Positions 25,619 to 38,399 of a stretch of DNA of 64,000 nt are shown piece by piece. The position numbers and the translations under genes were made by a program. Positions within the stretch are counted from its first letter, which is position 1. Every line of letters starts with the position of its first letter. The notes beneath the pieces are model-generated. The model saw nothing but the letters and a program-made list of their open reading frames with translations. It was not told the DNA's origin and made no database searches. The DNA lies in assembly GCA_024734555.1 (NCBI GenBank), contig JANPWX010000106.1, positions 2,031,004 to 2,095,003 of the forward strand. Direction: 5' to 3'. The stretch comes from Trochalopteron elliotii (lineage: Eukaryota; Chordata; Aves; Passeriformes; Leiothrichidae).

Positions 25619-25624
25619 AATAAA
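25619..25624 (+). terminator. LTR polyadenylation signal
   Basis: AATAAA is followed within 10-30 bases by a T-rich and GT-containing stretch, the usual layout for cleavage at the R/U5 border. It belongs to the LTR described above. Confidence 0.5.
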
Positions 25625-25687
25625 TACTTACTTTATTCTCTAGCTCTGTCCAGTCTCTGTTTCAGGTCAGCCTTCCAAGACATCACA

Positions 25688-28600
25688 CAAAACCCAGCTG
25701 TGGCTGCTGTACTGGGCAAGTGCTCCATCACCAGCACGGGTGAAACAGCTCTTCCTGAAGGCTCATTTGGATAGCAAGGGAGGCTCAGTGCTCTCCTGTC
25801 CCCTGGAGAGACAGAGCACTATGGGGAGCTCTTCATGCTGTCAACATTTATAACATTTGCTCCATTTGCGCAGAGAAACACACACATCCAGGTTGGGAAG
25901 AGAAGCTAAAGTCTTGGAATAAAAATAGCATATTTAAGGGATTAATTTCAGTTTTGTTCCTAGTGATTTCAGCATTGCATTAATTAATGTTCCATCTTGA
26001 CTGCTGAGCACGGACAGATTTATTTTATTTTAATAGGAGGAGAGAGCTTTGAGCACCATGTGGCTTTTCCCAAGCACTTGCTCCTCCAGTAGCTAAATGT
26101 GGAGATATATATCACTTAAAGTAAATTGTGCCCTCTCTCTGCCCTTAACAAATAGTCAGTGGTTTTGTTTTTTTAAAAATTTTTCCTTCTATGCACAAAT
26201 AATCTGCATCTATTGCCCTCCTTTCAAGAAACAAGAGAAAATCCAGACCCTAGCAAAGTTCAATCTTCCCCTCCCTGCACTCTGTAAATTTAGTCAACAA
26301 TATTAATCCACATCGAACAATTCTGCAGAGTACAACAACAAGCTGGTTACACAGACAGGGATGCACTCGGAATTTAAATGAGTTCCTGTTATTCTCATTC
26401 TCTTCAAGCCTGCACAGTGCTGAAGAAGCCTGTCTAATGTCTCTTTAACAGAGAAAAAAAAAATTAAAATATTTTTAACTGTTCTGCTAGTACTATTGTC
26501 TGTACTCCTGAAGGAGTGAGTTTCTTGATTTGCCCTCCCTCCCCAATTAAAGGCGGTCATCAAAGATACACATTGACCCAGTGGTCTTGACAATGCTTTA
26601 TGATTAAAAGACTCAAATACCTTCAGCTTATCGTGCATTTAAAAATATAATGAAAACAAAGAGTAATTTAACATTCTGCAAGTTTTTTGTTTCTTTATTC
26701 CTTCTACTTTGAAATTCTTTTATTTTTTTTATTCCTATTGCAACACTACTAATGAGGGCAACTCCAATACTCATTGTGCTAGGAGCTGTAGAAACAAAAA
26801 TGACAGAATATGTTCTTATTTAACCTGCATTCATACTATACATTCTCCCACCCTCAACAAATTGTGTAATGGTTGGACTAATGCCTATCAGGGAAATGGT
26901 GAACATTTGTGCATATTTAAGTCAAATCAGGTCATAGTCTGTTCTTCCTGCACAACACTCACTGAATTAAAACACATTATATTCCCCCGTCTCCTTTTCT
27001 GCAGCACATCAAGAGATTTCTCAAAAAAAGATGAGAAGATCTTGGCTACCTTTCAATGTTCATCCATTTGTGTCCCCTTGAACAGCACCAGGTGCATAAA
27101 TTAATGTGGGCTGTGCTCCTGCACCACTGCCTTCACAGCATCCCTTCCACCAACGTGCTCATCAGGGAACTCTCTGACCCTCCACCAATAACCTCCACTC
27201 CTTGCCCTCTTCTAGCACCCACCACAAGCAGCCTCTGCTGCCCTAAACATCCAGGGAAGCCTTTCCATGGGTCCACATGGATATAGGAACAAGGATGGCG
27301 CTGACAGGGACAAGCATCCAGGGCCTGCAGATTCCCTTCCACTGGGGCAGCAGCAGAAGTGAAGACAAAGATTGAGAGAAATGTTGTCATACTGACTGTG
27401 TGAAATGAAACCAGCTCTAGGGCTGAAGATAAATTCCTTCATTAGAGCCACCCCTTAGACAAAAGTCCAGTTACACTCTGGCCCTACAACACTGTACCCC
27501 AAAACAAAAACCCTAATGTAACCCAGAGTGGATATTTTCACAGTCAAAGCTGACTGCTATTGGTATGCTGAGCTGCCTGTGACAAAGGAATGTGTTTGCT
27601 TTTCAAGGCCTAAATATTAAATAGTATTTTCTTTGAAAACTTTGCTTGAGAAAAAAAAAAACCAACCCTGCTCTCATTTGAGCTAAAAATTTTTCTTGGT
27701 GTTTTCTCCTGGGCTCTTAGAGCTCCTTTACACATTTTGTTGTAAAGAAAGAAGGAAGAATTATGGTAATTTGATGTTTATTCTTCTTTGAGAACCACTC
27801 TTGGCTCTTCTGTATAAATAACTAAATGCTCTTATTAGTCCCAACATACTGAAAAATACATTTTATTCGAGACTTCTCAGTGTGAAACCTATGGCAAACC
27901 AACTTGTGTCTCTTGCCCTTTTTTTCTTTTTCCAACAGGAGTCTGATACTTCTCTGTAGTTTTTTCTCACCTGCTGCTCCAGCAGCAGCATCCCTCCAGG
28001 TGCTAAGAATGGGGAAGGACCATGCTCCTGTTGGGACAGCAAAGCTCTTTTCTGTGATCAGTCCAGCCCTTGCACTCATTTCTGTCTATCAGCACACAGA
28101 ACCTGCTCTTCAGGCTCCACTGGGCTGGGCACATACCTTGGGAACAAACAGCAGTGCCAGGAGCTGATGCCACTCTTCCCAGGAATACTGCTAGAGATGT
28201 CTCCAGGATCAATCCTCAGGAATTGCAAAGCCCTGGGATGCTCACATCATGCAGCCATACCTGTGCCAGGGGACAGCCACAACGAGAACTGCACTAACAC
28301 AGCACATTCCTCTTGTTTTAATTGAAATGAGAGACTCAGGAAAGATTGTAATTTCTGGAGAAAACCTCACATCTTCAGATATCTGTGATAGCAAGTCAAA
28401 CCACTTTCTTCTTTTTTTCCCCCAAGTCTGAAATTTCCATGCACTTTAGGCTAAAACACTTTCAAAAGAGCAGAAGGACACAGAGGTTGCTTGTGAAGTC
28501 AAGGAAGAGAAAAACGACAGTTCGAATTTTCAGTGTGTTGAACTGCCCAGTGGAAATATCTCTCACTTCTCACTAACGAGGTAGAAAGCTGAGAAGGAAC

Positions 28601-28730
28601 TGTGCTCCTCACTCAAGTGAAAGAGAACATGAAAATTAAGTACAGCATCTGCTTCAGCATTGGCTTCAGAGACCTCAGCAAAGAGGAGCAGAGATCAAGC
28701 CAACCTGAATTTCAGCATCAGCTCCAAATG
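25688..28730. other. Non-coding stretch, nothing recognised
   Basis: No gene is seen. The longest frames (131 codons at 26709-27104, 111 codons on the minus strand at 26303-26638) have no domain. A GC-richer patch with overlapping frames lies at about 27100-27400. No repeat family was recognised. Confidence 0.6.
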
Positions 28731-28734
28731 TACC

Positions 28735-28820
28735 TCTCTGCCTTGGGGAAACTACAGTTCCTCCACTGCCATTTTTTTTTCCATCCATAAAACGATGATG
28801 ATAATATTAATTACCCAAGG
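28735..28820 (+). repeat. MIR-like CORE-SINE relic (plus strand)
   Basis: Read on the plus strand, 'ccttggggaaactacagttcc' stands for the MIR 'ccttgggcaa...tcagtttcc' block. It is followed, after a T9 insertion, by 'catccataaaacgatgatg' and 'ataatattaattacc', matching the MIR 'catctgtaaaatg...ataatagtacc' tail. The order and spacing are right, and the divergence is high, as expected for this very old family. Confidence 0.5.
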
Positions 28821-31800
28821 CAGTTAAGCTGAAGTATGGATTTTCTTCCCACATGTTTATTCCATATTATTATGGCACATTTCTATAGAAGTATAATAGC
28901 AGAAATGTTGGAGCTTTTCTAATCTTTACCACACTACAGCTGCATTTGTAAGCACCCAGAGCTCAAATTGGCAAGTATTTGTTCTCTATTCTCATATTGA
29001 TTTCAATAGGGCTTCTGAGCACTGAGTGTTTTCAAGAGCAGTTTACATGCACAGGTCTCAGAGTAGCACATTGTCAGTGAATGGAAATGAATACACGGTA
29101 AAAAAATAACAGCTGCAAAACACAGGGGGATGTTCTACATCAGATGCAAAAATCCTCAAAAGAAGAAAATTGTTCAGAAAAACTTGGGGTTTTTTTTCTC
29201 TCTGAAGTATGGAGATTAGCAGACATTAAGCACAAATACATAATATTCTACATGTATCTCTATAAACACATGATTTTCTGTCGTTCTAAAACTGTTCACA
29301 AAGGAAAGGAAAACTACACAAATGACTTGTTGATTGCACTGTGAATCTAAGAATTCTCTAATTATCGCTGACATCTCCTCATAATTTCAGAAGCTAAGTT
29401 GTTTAAAAAAAGGAAATCAAATCCTGACACTAATAACTGTATCTTTCAAGTTATTTTCCCCCTCTCAGAACAGTAACTGCTTGTGTGTGCTAATAGTCCT
29501 TTTTTAATTTTTTAAGATACTTTTACAAACAAATGCAAATATTGATGATGCAAACTCTTAAGAACAGTAATCATTTTTTCAGCAAGTACATAAAGCTCTG
29601 GAAATGAAAAAAGAAATCTGGGCTTGGGTAGCACATGCTGGGGCCTCTCTGCATTTTAAGAAACTCCACGTGTGTTTGAGGTGGGAAGCTGGGAGTTGAG
29701 GACAGCCAAGCTCCCCACACCTGCTCTGCTGTGTCTAAACCTGGGCCAGATGAATTTGGAAACTGAGGAGGTCTAAGCTGTCTTGCCAGCACACCTATTT
29801 ATGAAATCCCTCCTGGCACAGCAGTCTGGGCCAGCAGAAGACACAACATCAACCAGAACCCAGTCGTTGTGAGGGATGCAGCAGGATGCACAGAGAGATC
29901 CCCCATCTTTGGAGAACAATTCTGGAGGTCAAGGCACTCTGGAGCATTAGTGGGAATGCAGAGATAATGATAAATGCTCTCTGCCTGGCAAACTGTTATA
30001 TAGTACATGCCAGAATACAACAGCAAAGAACAGACACCTTTCTCCCTCTGAAAGACACTCCCTTCCTTTCTTGCTAATCCGTTCTTAATAAGGAACTTGC
30101 ACAAAGAAAGGTGGCAGCATTCTTCCTTCTCACATTAAGGAGAGAGACTAAGCTCTGAATTCTCATTTTGTGGAGAATGTTCCTTTAGAGACACGATGGC
30201 CATAAATTTTTTGAAAGAGACATAATTTCTGCATAGCACAGAGAGGTGTTTACAGGATGTTTGGATCGATGTTTACAGGATGGTAAGACGCTGCTGCCCA
30301 ACGGAATTAAATGCTCCATTTTTTAAAGAAGGCAATTCCTCAAGAACATCACTGAGGCTGGCTCACAGAAAGGGGGGAATGCCATGAACTCCCAGTCTTC
30401 AGGCTGATCAAAATGCAACTTGTGCAGAAGAGGCTGGATGAACCTCAAGTGCACAGCTGCTTGTTTTACAGTTTCATTTTTTACATTCTGAAAGTTTATG
30501 TGATCTAATTAGCCGTTTTATTTCACAAAAAATATATTTTGTCACTGCTGGACTTGGAACAGCTCAAATGCAAGGGGGTTTCCTTATGGGAGAGGCAGAC
30601 AGGCACACGGAAAACAAGCATTATGCTTCCATTTCAGAGACATCAGGATGGGGGAAGCAGAGCTGAGCTACACTTGCACGGAGATTACTTCACCAATTTG
30701 AACATTTAGGTGCTATAAATATGTTTAAATCCAGCTAAGAAAAAACTGACAGTGTCTAGCAGGAGCACCTAAGCATTATTCCAGCTTAATGAAAAGGCTG
30801 AGAAGGCAAGAGGCAGGAGAAGTAGTGTGTGCTCAGCCCTGGGTTATCTCACAGCTGACCCCAGCCCACCGCGAGGCGCAGCAGCACCTGGGATGTTATC
30901 CCAGAGCCATCTCCCTTCCCAAAGCCCTCTGGATCCTTGTCACACTCTGCCCTCTCCTGCAGCAGCTCCTCTGCCTCTGATTTTATCTGGTTCCCTGACA
31001 ATGTGGATTATGATACCTCTCATTTCCCAGCACTGTTCAAGGGTTACCCGAGGTGCGGGTTTTGCCAGGGAAAACGCAGCAATTACGTTCCTGTGCCTGT
31101 AGCTGTTCAGCAGCACCAACACCCCAGGGAAGACATCCTGGCCACGAATATATCCAAGACATCTGGATAAACGAAAACACCTCATCTCTGGAGCCAAATG
31201 TCAACCAGGCACTTTTAAAAAGCACCGAGATAAAATATCTGCCAGTGCTTAAAGAGCTGATACAGACCTGCTCACTGCTTGACCCAAAGCAGCTCTTAAG
31301 CAGGAGCTAAGATGCATCCTGCTCCCACATAACTGTCTTCTGAGAAAAACTTTTCTCACAGCCAGAGGACAAAAATATGCCCTTCCTCCTCTGCCTTATC
31401 TTTGCAACGTGAAGGAAAACCACCCAAATTAAAATGCCTGAATTGAGACATTACCAGGAGATTTCAAAAACAAGACAGAGCCTCTTGTTAACATCTTACT
31501 CACTGTTTTCACGCCACCACTCGTGATAAAAGCAAAGTATTAAGGCATAAATTAGTCATGGAACAGCTGCATACTTAATACATACAGTCTTTTTAACTCC
31601 CAGGGTCTGTGTGGATAATCTGCAGTCCCACATTCATCATGACGGGATAGAACGTACCAGGGAAGGGCTGACTCTCCCCAGCTGTATTCATCCAAAAGCA
31701 AACACCCCAGCAACAATCAGGGTGTGTATTCTGTGGCTGTCAAACCCCCCATCAGGGAAATGGGAAAACCAGTGCTTGCTTCCATCACTTCATACATTAA

Positions 31801-34800
31801 AAGTGCAATTTGAGTAACCTGAGGCAAATCATGACACTGCAGAACATCTTGAAAATGTTGGAACAATAAGCACTTTGTTTAAAAGGATCTGTGAATGCAA
31901 ACACGTCTAATCTACTGAAAACCTCAGTCTCTTTCTGCTTGTCCTTGCTTTAATCCAGCTCACAGGAAATGACATTTAGCCCCAGCTGACAGGGACTGAT
32001 AATAAGGATGAAATACCTTTGTACTTCAAATGCCCATCTATCACTATTGAAAATATCAATGTCCCTTGATGATGCAAGAAGGTGCATTTGTTTCTCTTAT
32101 AGTGTTGATGGATTCATTTCTTCTCATTAGAAGAACAAATCTTATTGTGAATCTTATTGCCAGCAGCAACAGGATTGGCTCCCAGCCTGGATCAGGCCTC
32201 CTGTGTCTGACAGTGTACATGGATTTGATGAAAGACAGCCCTTACAGAACAATTGGCTGATCATGGGGAAATTGCACTATTTTACAGTCAAAAAATATGG
32301 CACGGATAATAAATGATGGGGCTGTCAGAAAAATAACAACTTATGCACTTGAACACAGAGATGAGAAAGGGATCAGATCTTCTCCTATCATTTGACTTCC
32401 TTTTACAAGATGCTTGTCCAAAGTCACATCAGTGTGCTGGCCTGTAAGTCTCAACTTCGTTAGAAAACATGTCAAATGCACATTCACTAAGCATCTTGTA
32501 TGACCACACATTAAACACACTCGTTAATTTACCTATTAATCATTTATGCAGGAGTAACTCAAGCATATTGGCACAGAAGTATTGGTGTGTGGTGGTGTAG
32601 ATGCAATATCCATGGGCTCTGGGCATTTATTAGATGTGCTGCAATGGTTTCCACACTATTATTAGCTCTGCTCTAAAACTTGTCTAGACCAAGGAGGTTC
32701 TAATTTGCCTGTTCCATTTCCTTACAAACTTAAGACTCAATTCACATTTCTTTGCTCTCTTTCCTAACTTGCTTTTTTTTTTTCCTTTCACCAGAATTTT
32801 CAGAAAGATGATGCAAATAAGCTTTTTTAAGAGACTAAGCATATCTAAAGTATCAAATAAACAAAAACCTTTAGAATGAAGAACAGGAGAGTTACTCAGG
32901 ACAGTGAAACTTTTGCAGGAGTCATGGTGTCCTTCAGCAGTGAGAAGGGGAGTGGTGATGGGTTATCTCTTATTGCTGGCATGACTTATTACTGGAAAAG
33001 AGCTGCAGAATGAGGCCAACTTCTCAGCAGACACAAGGCATTAGACACAGAATTAATTGCACGGGATGGTATACCAGAAGTTCAACAGTCCTGGCCCACA
33101 CCAATTCCAGCCCCGTGCTTGGTAGGGGGATCTTCAGCACCAATCCCACACACACTCCTCAGGCAGCAGGATGTATTTCAGCTGAAGGATGCAGCAGTAT
33201 ATTGAATACTCACTGAATACTCAATGCCATAAACATGTTACCAGTGACACAGCATGGAGATCTGCTCTGTTATAATTTAGGAGAGATGCTTAATCAATTG
33301 CCTTGATTTACTGAGCTTTACTGCTTTCTAAATGAGCAGCAATACATTACACAGTTTCCAGCCCGGTTTTGGGAACCTTGATCATTTACCCCATTAAATC
33401 AGAAGGAGGAACACAGGCTGCTAGTGGGAGCATGTGCTGATTCTTATGTGCAATTCTCTGACAGCAGAACACACCACAAAAATGCATTTGCTGTTTCAGC
33501 TGACACATAACACAGTACTCCAAAAGAAAATATTAGCTTTGCCACTGCTACAGCTACTGATACGTCCCCTCAAATTTAGTACATGCAATAGGCTGGAGGA
33601 TAAAAACCTCCCAAAGATACCAGAAGAATTTATAAGTCAATGATCTGCTTATGAGGAATGGAGACTGCTGATGCAAGCTGCAGTCTTACTGATAAAAAAA
33701 TGGATTTCCCATAGCACTGCCGATAGCACTGGGAGCTAATTGGCCTGAGCCCACTCCTGCTGTCCTGGGCTCATCTGGGCTTGCTCTGGAGCACCCAATC
33801 AATCACAAGCCCAAGCTGCAGCTGACCCGTAGGCAGCCACAATTAAAACTCAGTTCCTACTTACTTAAAGGCAGAAAGTGAATTTAACCTGATCTAAGTG
33901 AGGGAGAGAGAGTGCTCGAAACCACCTGCAGCCCCTGAGATGTTCTATCACTTCAGACAACCCTTCTCCTTTTTCAGCAGAGCTCTTCACTGCCTGCAGC
34001 CTTGAGGACAGCTCACACACCACTTCTGGTTCCTCTCCCAGATGCAGGGTGGATACACCAGGATGCCACAGCAGTCCAGGATCCTGGGGATCAGTTACGT
34101 GGCTCTTAAGGAACTCACCTCAAGTCACTATAATGAATGCTCTACCTAAAACTAATTACCTGCTTGTGCTCACAGCACTTTTCTGGGCATTTGACAATTT
34201 ATTTGCCTATGTGCTACAGAAAAGCAATCCACAAGAAAAAAACCCTCTTGGAATAAGCCATGAGTTGCAATACATTTAGAGGCTGAGCATATCCTTGGAA
34301 GGGCAGACACTTGGATTGTGAACCTGGATTAAATCTGGCTCAGTGGTTTCTCAATGTATAGTACACACACGAGCTGGAAACTGCACAATTTAGTAACACC
34401 ACTGCCTTTAGACAAAAGCTGTACTGAGAACAGCAGGTCACAGGGAAGTCAACAACAGTTACACAAAACCTCCACAATTAACAAATAAAAACATCTCACG
34501 GTGGCTTTTATTTACTAGCTGTGTATTTTCAGAGGCCTCGTTCAAAAAATAAAAACAAAGAATTCCTTTCAATGGAAGCTGAATTTCAAAACTTTTCCCA
34601 CTATATAGTCAGCCAAGTATCCCAAAAATCTCTTCTAATGTATTTTTCAGGCTGTGGAGTTTTATCATTCAGAAAGTTGCCCTGCTTTTCTCAAAAGGAA
34701 TGAGTTAAGGGCAAGGCAAGTCATATTTCACGCTGCTCACATTTTTGGTCAACTTCAGATCTCTTCATACATTCCTGTCTGAACCCTCTTCCCTCCCCAT

Positions 34801-35640
34801 ACAGCAAGAAACACACAGCTGGTCAGGTTAGAGCAAAACTGAGCACTCAAGTAAATGGAAAAGTTCCTCTCTGGAACAGCAGGAATTTACTTTGGATGAG
34901 CATCCATAACAGATTTCTTGACTTAAATACTGCTCACGGACAGCGTTAGCATTTAGGAAAACAGAAATTGGTATTTCACAGTCAAACTAAAAAGATGCTA
35001 AAGTGCTGGTTACACTGGCCTGATCTCTAGCTAATAATATGCATTTGTACAGCCAATAACATGCATTCACTTAGTGCAGAAATACATTTGGCTTTGTAAT
35101 TGTCAAGAAAAAAAAATGGTTTCCTGTAAAATGTCACAGGTTTTTCTATCATCAGGTGTATGTCAACTTCTTAGCTCCACTTCAGAAACACAGAGCATTT
35201 CCAATCACAAACTTACAGGAAGAAAGTAATTACCATTTAGATACAACAGGACAGGATGACAGCAATTCAATTGTTGCCCAAATCATAAGATTTTCAATTC
35301 AATCAAGCATTCATTCTCTGGTTTTGGTGACAGCTACAGTTGGGCAGAAAGCCCAACAAGGTTAATTGGGCAACAACTACAAACCAAACACTTATTATAA
35401 AGAGAATTCTTTTAGAGTCAAGTTTCTTGGCTCTGTTACTTCCTCTGCAGAGTGAACATCTATACAGTACAAACACTGGAAAAAAATGCAAAGGACCAAA
35501 CACTGAAAAAGACAAATCACTTCAATTTTTTAAAACAGTATTTTAATCATGCCCTGGACTGCAGGGAACAAACATCATTTGGACTCTAATTCCTTTGGAA
35601 GAAAAGGGAGAGCAAATACTTGTTACTTGGGAGAAGAGAC
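28821..35640. other. Non-coding stretch, nothing recognised
   Basis: About 6.8 kb without a gene; open frames reach 101 codons (29799-30104, minus) and carry no domain. Small features are an octamer ATGCAAAT at 29533-29540, a 13-base two-copy repeat 'tgtttacaggatg' at 30247-30259 and 30270-30282, and a 10-base two-copy repeat at 33203-33223. From 30790 to 31200 the DNA is GC-richer with some CpGs and mutually overlapping frames, none persuasive. Confidence 0.6.
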
Positions 35641-35644
35641 CAAC

Positions 35645-35870
35645 CCCATTGTCTCTTTGCTATGTTGTACTTCAGCAAACAGCTGGAAATTTGAAGTCCC
35701 CCATGAGAAAAAGGGGTAGGGCTTGTGAGACTCCTCCCAGCTCTTTACAGAATATTAAATTCACCTCTTCATCCTGGCTGGGTGATCTATAGCAGACTCC
35801 CACAAGGCCTTCCCGATTCTCACCCATAAACTCTCAAATTTATTGTCATCACCATTGAGCTCTGGTCAGC
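35645..35870 (-). mobile_element. CR1 LINE fragment: ORF2 endonuclease domain, degenerate
   Basis: Read on the minus strand from about 35866 downward, the translation gives 'PELNGDDNKFESLWVRIGKA'. After a frameshift it continues with 'VCYRSPSQDEEVN', and near 35715-35695 it reaches 'LMGDFKFP'. These are the ordered landmarks of the AP-endonuclease domain of CR1 ORF2 (ESLWVRI, YRPPxQDEEV, LMGDFNxP). The reading is broken by the frameshift near 35810 and by a stop three codons after FP. The fragment has lost the start of ORF2 and everything after the endonuclease, so it is a dead internal piece. CR1 is the main LINE of birds and reptiles. Confidence 0.82.
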
Positions 35871-36925
35871 AGCTCATTAAAAAGCAAGAAAAATCAGAAA
35901 AATGTATGGGGAAAAAAGTCATCCTCAGGACTTGTGCTTTACAGGATTCTATCAGAGCAGTGGTGAAAACATGGGAACTGAATTCCTGAGGATAAACCTC
36001 CTGCTTTTGGACCAGGACCTGGCAGTGGCAGCACAAGCACTATTCCACCTTCTGCCCAAGAGCAGGTATCTCCTCCTTAGCTCCTGCTGCTTCTCCCTGC
36101 TTGCTGCAGCCAGCTCTGGCTTTGTCACTGCCCATCCCCTCAGGACAAAGCCATCACTCTGCTGTCAGGAGATGCAGGTGAGACAGAGCACCCCAAACAG
36201 CTTATGGAAAGCACTTCTTTCTTCCAGCCCTGTTAATCTCTCCATTAATGGGATTCTGCTTATTCCACTGTTCTTTGTGCTTAAATCCCTTGGGCTCCCC
36301 AGGCACTGACTGCTAAATTATGAAATGGTTTTGAGAGCTTTGGATAGATGTGCCATCATGTTACACCAGAGCTTTTTATAGGTGTAAGGGAAACGCCAAC
36401 CCCTGAGGGTGATGCTCTCCTGCTCCCTTATCTGTGGCTCCTTCAGTCCATCAGATATTAAACAGTACTTACCCAGAAAAAAAAAGTATTTTTTCTTCCT
36501 CCTCTTCTTCTCCTTGTTTAAAGTTTATTAATACTGTCACATCAAATCTCAATGCAAAGTGATGCGAAATGTCATACACTAAAAATAATGTGCTGGAAAT
36601 GGGTCAGTACTGAAATATTTGCACTGTCTACAAACTGGTCTATTATCTCCTCCAGTTTCAAGCTCTTTTAACCCAATTCTCAAGTATACCAACACGACAG
36701 GGAGTTAAATTCTGATGAATTTTAAGAGAAATACAGACAGAACTGAGTATTTAGGTCAATGTTAGTGAAGTTATTTTGAGGGGATTTCATAGTTTTTGTG
36801 TAAAATAATGAAACTGCTTTCTTCTGACTTCCCCCCTCCAGTGCTGACAGCTCCATAAAGCTGACAAGGTGCCCACGAGGTGCTCCTTGCAGTGAGAGGA
36901 GAGGCAAGAAGAGCACAAGAGGAAG
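35871..36925. other. Non-coding stretch between two CR1 pieces
   Basis: The 135-codon frame at 35902-36309 has no domain. The sequence between the two CR1 pieces shows no reverse-transcriptase landmarks and so does not join them into one element. Confidence 0.6.
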
Positions 36926-36930
36926 AGCAC

Positions 36931-36998
36931 TGTGGAATCCTTGATGCTGGAAGGGACGTTGGGAGGCCCCTGACCCAACCCTCCACTCAAACCAGGGG
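36931..36998 (-). mobile_element. CR1 LINE 3'-end fragment
   Basis: Read on the plus strand, 'tggaatccttgatgctgg', 'aagggacgttgggagg', 'cccctgacccaaccct' and 'ccactcaaaccagggg' follow the well-known reverse complement of the CR1 3' untranslated end. The consensus there runs roughly gaatcc-ttgaggttgg-aagggacctctgg-ag...-tccaacccc-ctgctcaaagcaggg. The match stops after 'ccagggg', where purine-rich sequence takes over, so only about 70 bp of the element remains. The (ATTCTATG) tail expected at the left end has been lost or has decayed. Confidence 0.72.
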
Positions 36999-38395
36999 AA
37001 AAAAGGGAGGGGAAAAAAAAAGGAGAAAGATGGCTTGTAAGTTTTAACAAACTGAGATGGCATAGAGGGAAAGTGAAATGGCAAAGATGCCTTGGGAGGC
37101 AGAGAGGAGAACTGTCCCAAAGCTTTACCAGGTCACTCATCAGCTGACAGAAAGGACACGAAGACAAGGAGGGATGTAGCTTTCACTGACTCCACATGGA
37201 GAACACAGACGCAGCAACACACTGGCTGTGGGGGATTATCAAACCAAAACTTTTGTGCTGGTTAGTTTACACTGTTAATACAACCATGTACTGCCACGTG
37301 CTAAGGTGTAGTAGTGGGAAAGTACCTCTGCTCTAAGAGACATGAGCAGTTTATTGAATACCCACAACGCACTCAACAATGTCCAAATAGCTGTCATCTC
37401 CTCAGTAAATAATTAGCAGGAAGCTGGAGTATTACTCTGGGAAGTAGCTGGCTTGGGCTGTGCTGGGTACTGAACAATGACACCCTCACAGCAAGGACAA
37501 ATGCCCATTCCAAATTATTTACTCCTTTACACTGCACATGCACCTCCTTCGAGGAATGGCTCCAATCCACCTGGCACCCAGGAACATAGGAAGCAGTGTC
37601 ATAACATTTTGGAGTTTAAAGTGCAGGCACAATGTGCCAAACTGAAGTAACAGATGGGGATCCAAACATTGCTAAGTGCTACCTAGCAATGCAGCATATG
37701 CAGTGCCTGGAAATCGTGACATCATCTCATGAATGAGAAAGTCGTGCGCTAATATTCAAATTGGATGCTTAATCAAGTGAAAAAAAATGGAGATGAGCAA
37801 GGAGGAATGGTACCAAAGGTAGGAAATGTAACAGTGACAGGAACAAGAAGGATAAACCCCTGGTCCCAGTGAGTGACAGAAGTGTGGATACTTTGCAGTC
37901 CTCATCTTCCCCCCTTTCTGCTCCAACAGCTTTTGGCACTTGGATAGAGACAACCTGTGAGATGGTTTTGTGTTGAGAGTTTTGGAAGGGTAGGCTGGTA
38001 TCCAAGAATTTAAGATAAAAAGCTAGGCAGACATGCAGAATACATTCACCTCCTGGAAGCTAAGCATGCACAGTACAATTGGAGGGTCATCAGTTGGATT
38101 ATTCTTCTTAATTGTTAAGTATGTATCAATTCTACGTGATCTTTTATTTATATTATTTGGGGGGATTACGATGAAGAGGAAAATTGGTACAGAATCCTGA
38201 ACACCCAGCTTGAAAACTCTGGCCTTCAGTAAGAAGATGAAAACACTTTTTACTGATTCAACCTTCATTCTAAACTCATGTAATTTAATCAGATATGTTC
38301 ACAGCTAGAATTGCTGCATGCTGGAAATCCTTCCTGGCAATATAGAAGCTACTACTTTACCACTCCACAGATAATTTTCTCATTACATTATATAC
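36999..38395. other. Non-coding stretch, nothing recognised
   Basis: Minus-strand frames of 126-132 codons at 36722-37167 run through the CR1 end and the purine-rich run beside it and have no domain. No other repeat was recognised. Confidence 0.6.
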
Positions 38396-38399
38396 TACA

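Larger units (their letters stand above)
25363..25687 (+). mobile_element. Probable solo LTR of an avian endogenous retrovirus
   Basis: The segment has the ordered parts of a retroviral LTR. There is a U3-like region, possibly beginning TGTGG at 25363. Next are a TATA box TATAAAAG at 25500-25507, a GC-richer R region, and a polyadenylation signal AATAAA at 25619-25624. After that comes a T-rich 'ctttattctctagctctgtcc' U5-type stretch, ending at a CA near 25685-25687. An octamer ATGCAAAT (25481-25488) lies upstream of the TATA box. No primer-binding site or internal gag-pol sequence follows, so this is best read as a solo LTR left by recombination. The ends are uncertain: the string 'acaaaac' occurs at both 25344-25350 and 25687-25693 but does not sit against a TG start. 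Confidence 0.65.

Noticed and set aside
36722..37167. Two minus-strand frames of 126-132 codons
   Set aside because: They run through the CR1 3' end and a purine-rich simple stretch; neither is a CR1 coding region nor a known gene.
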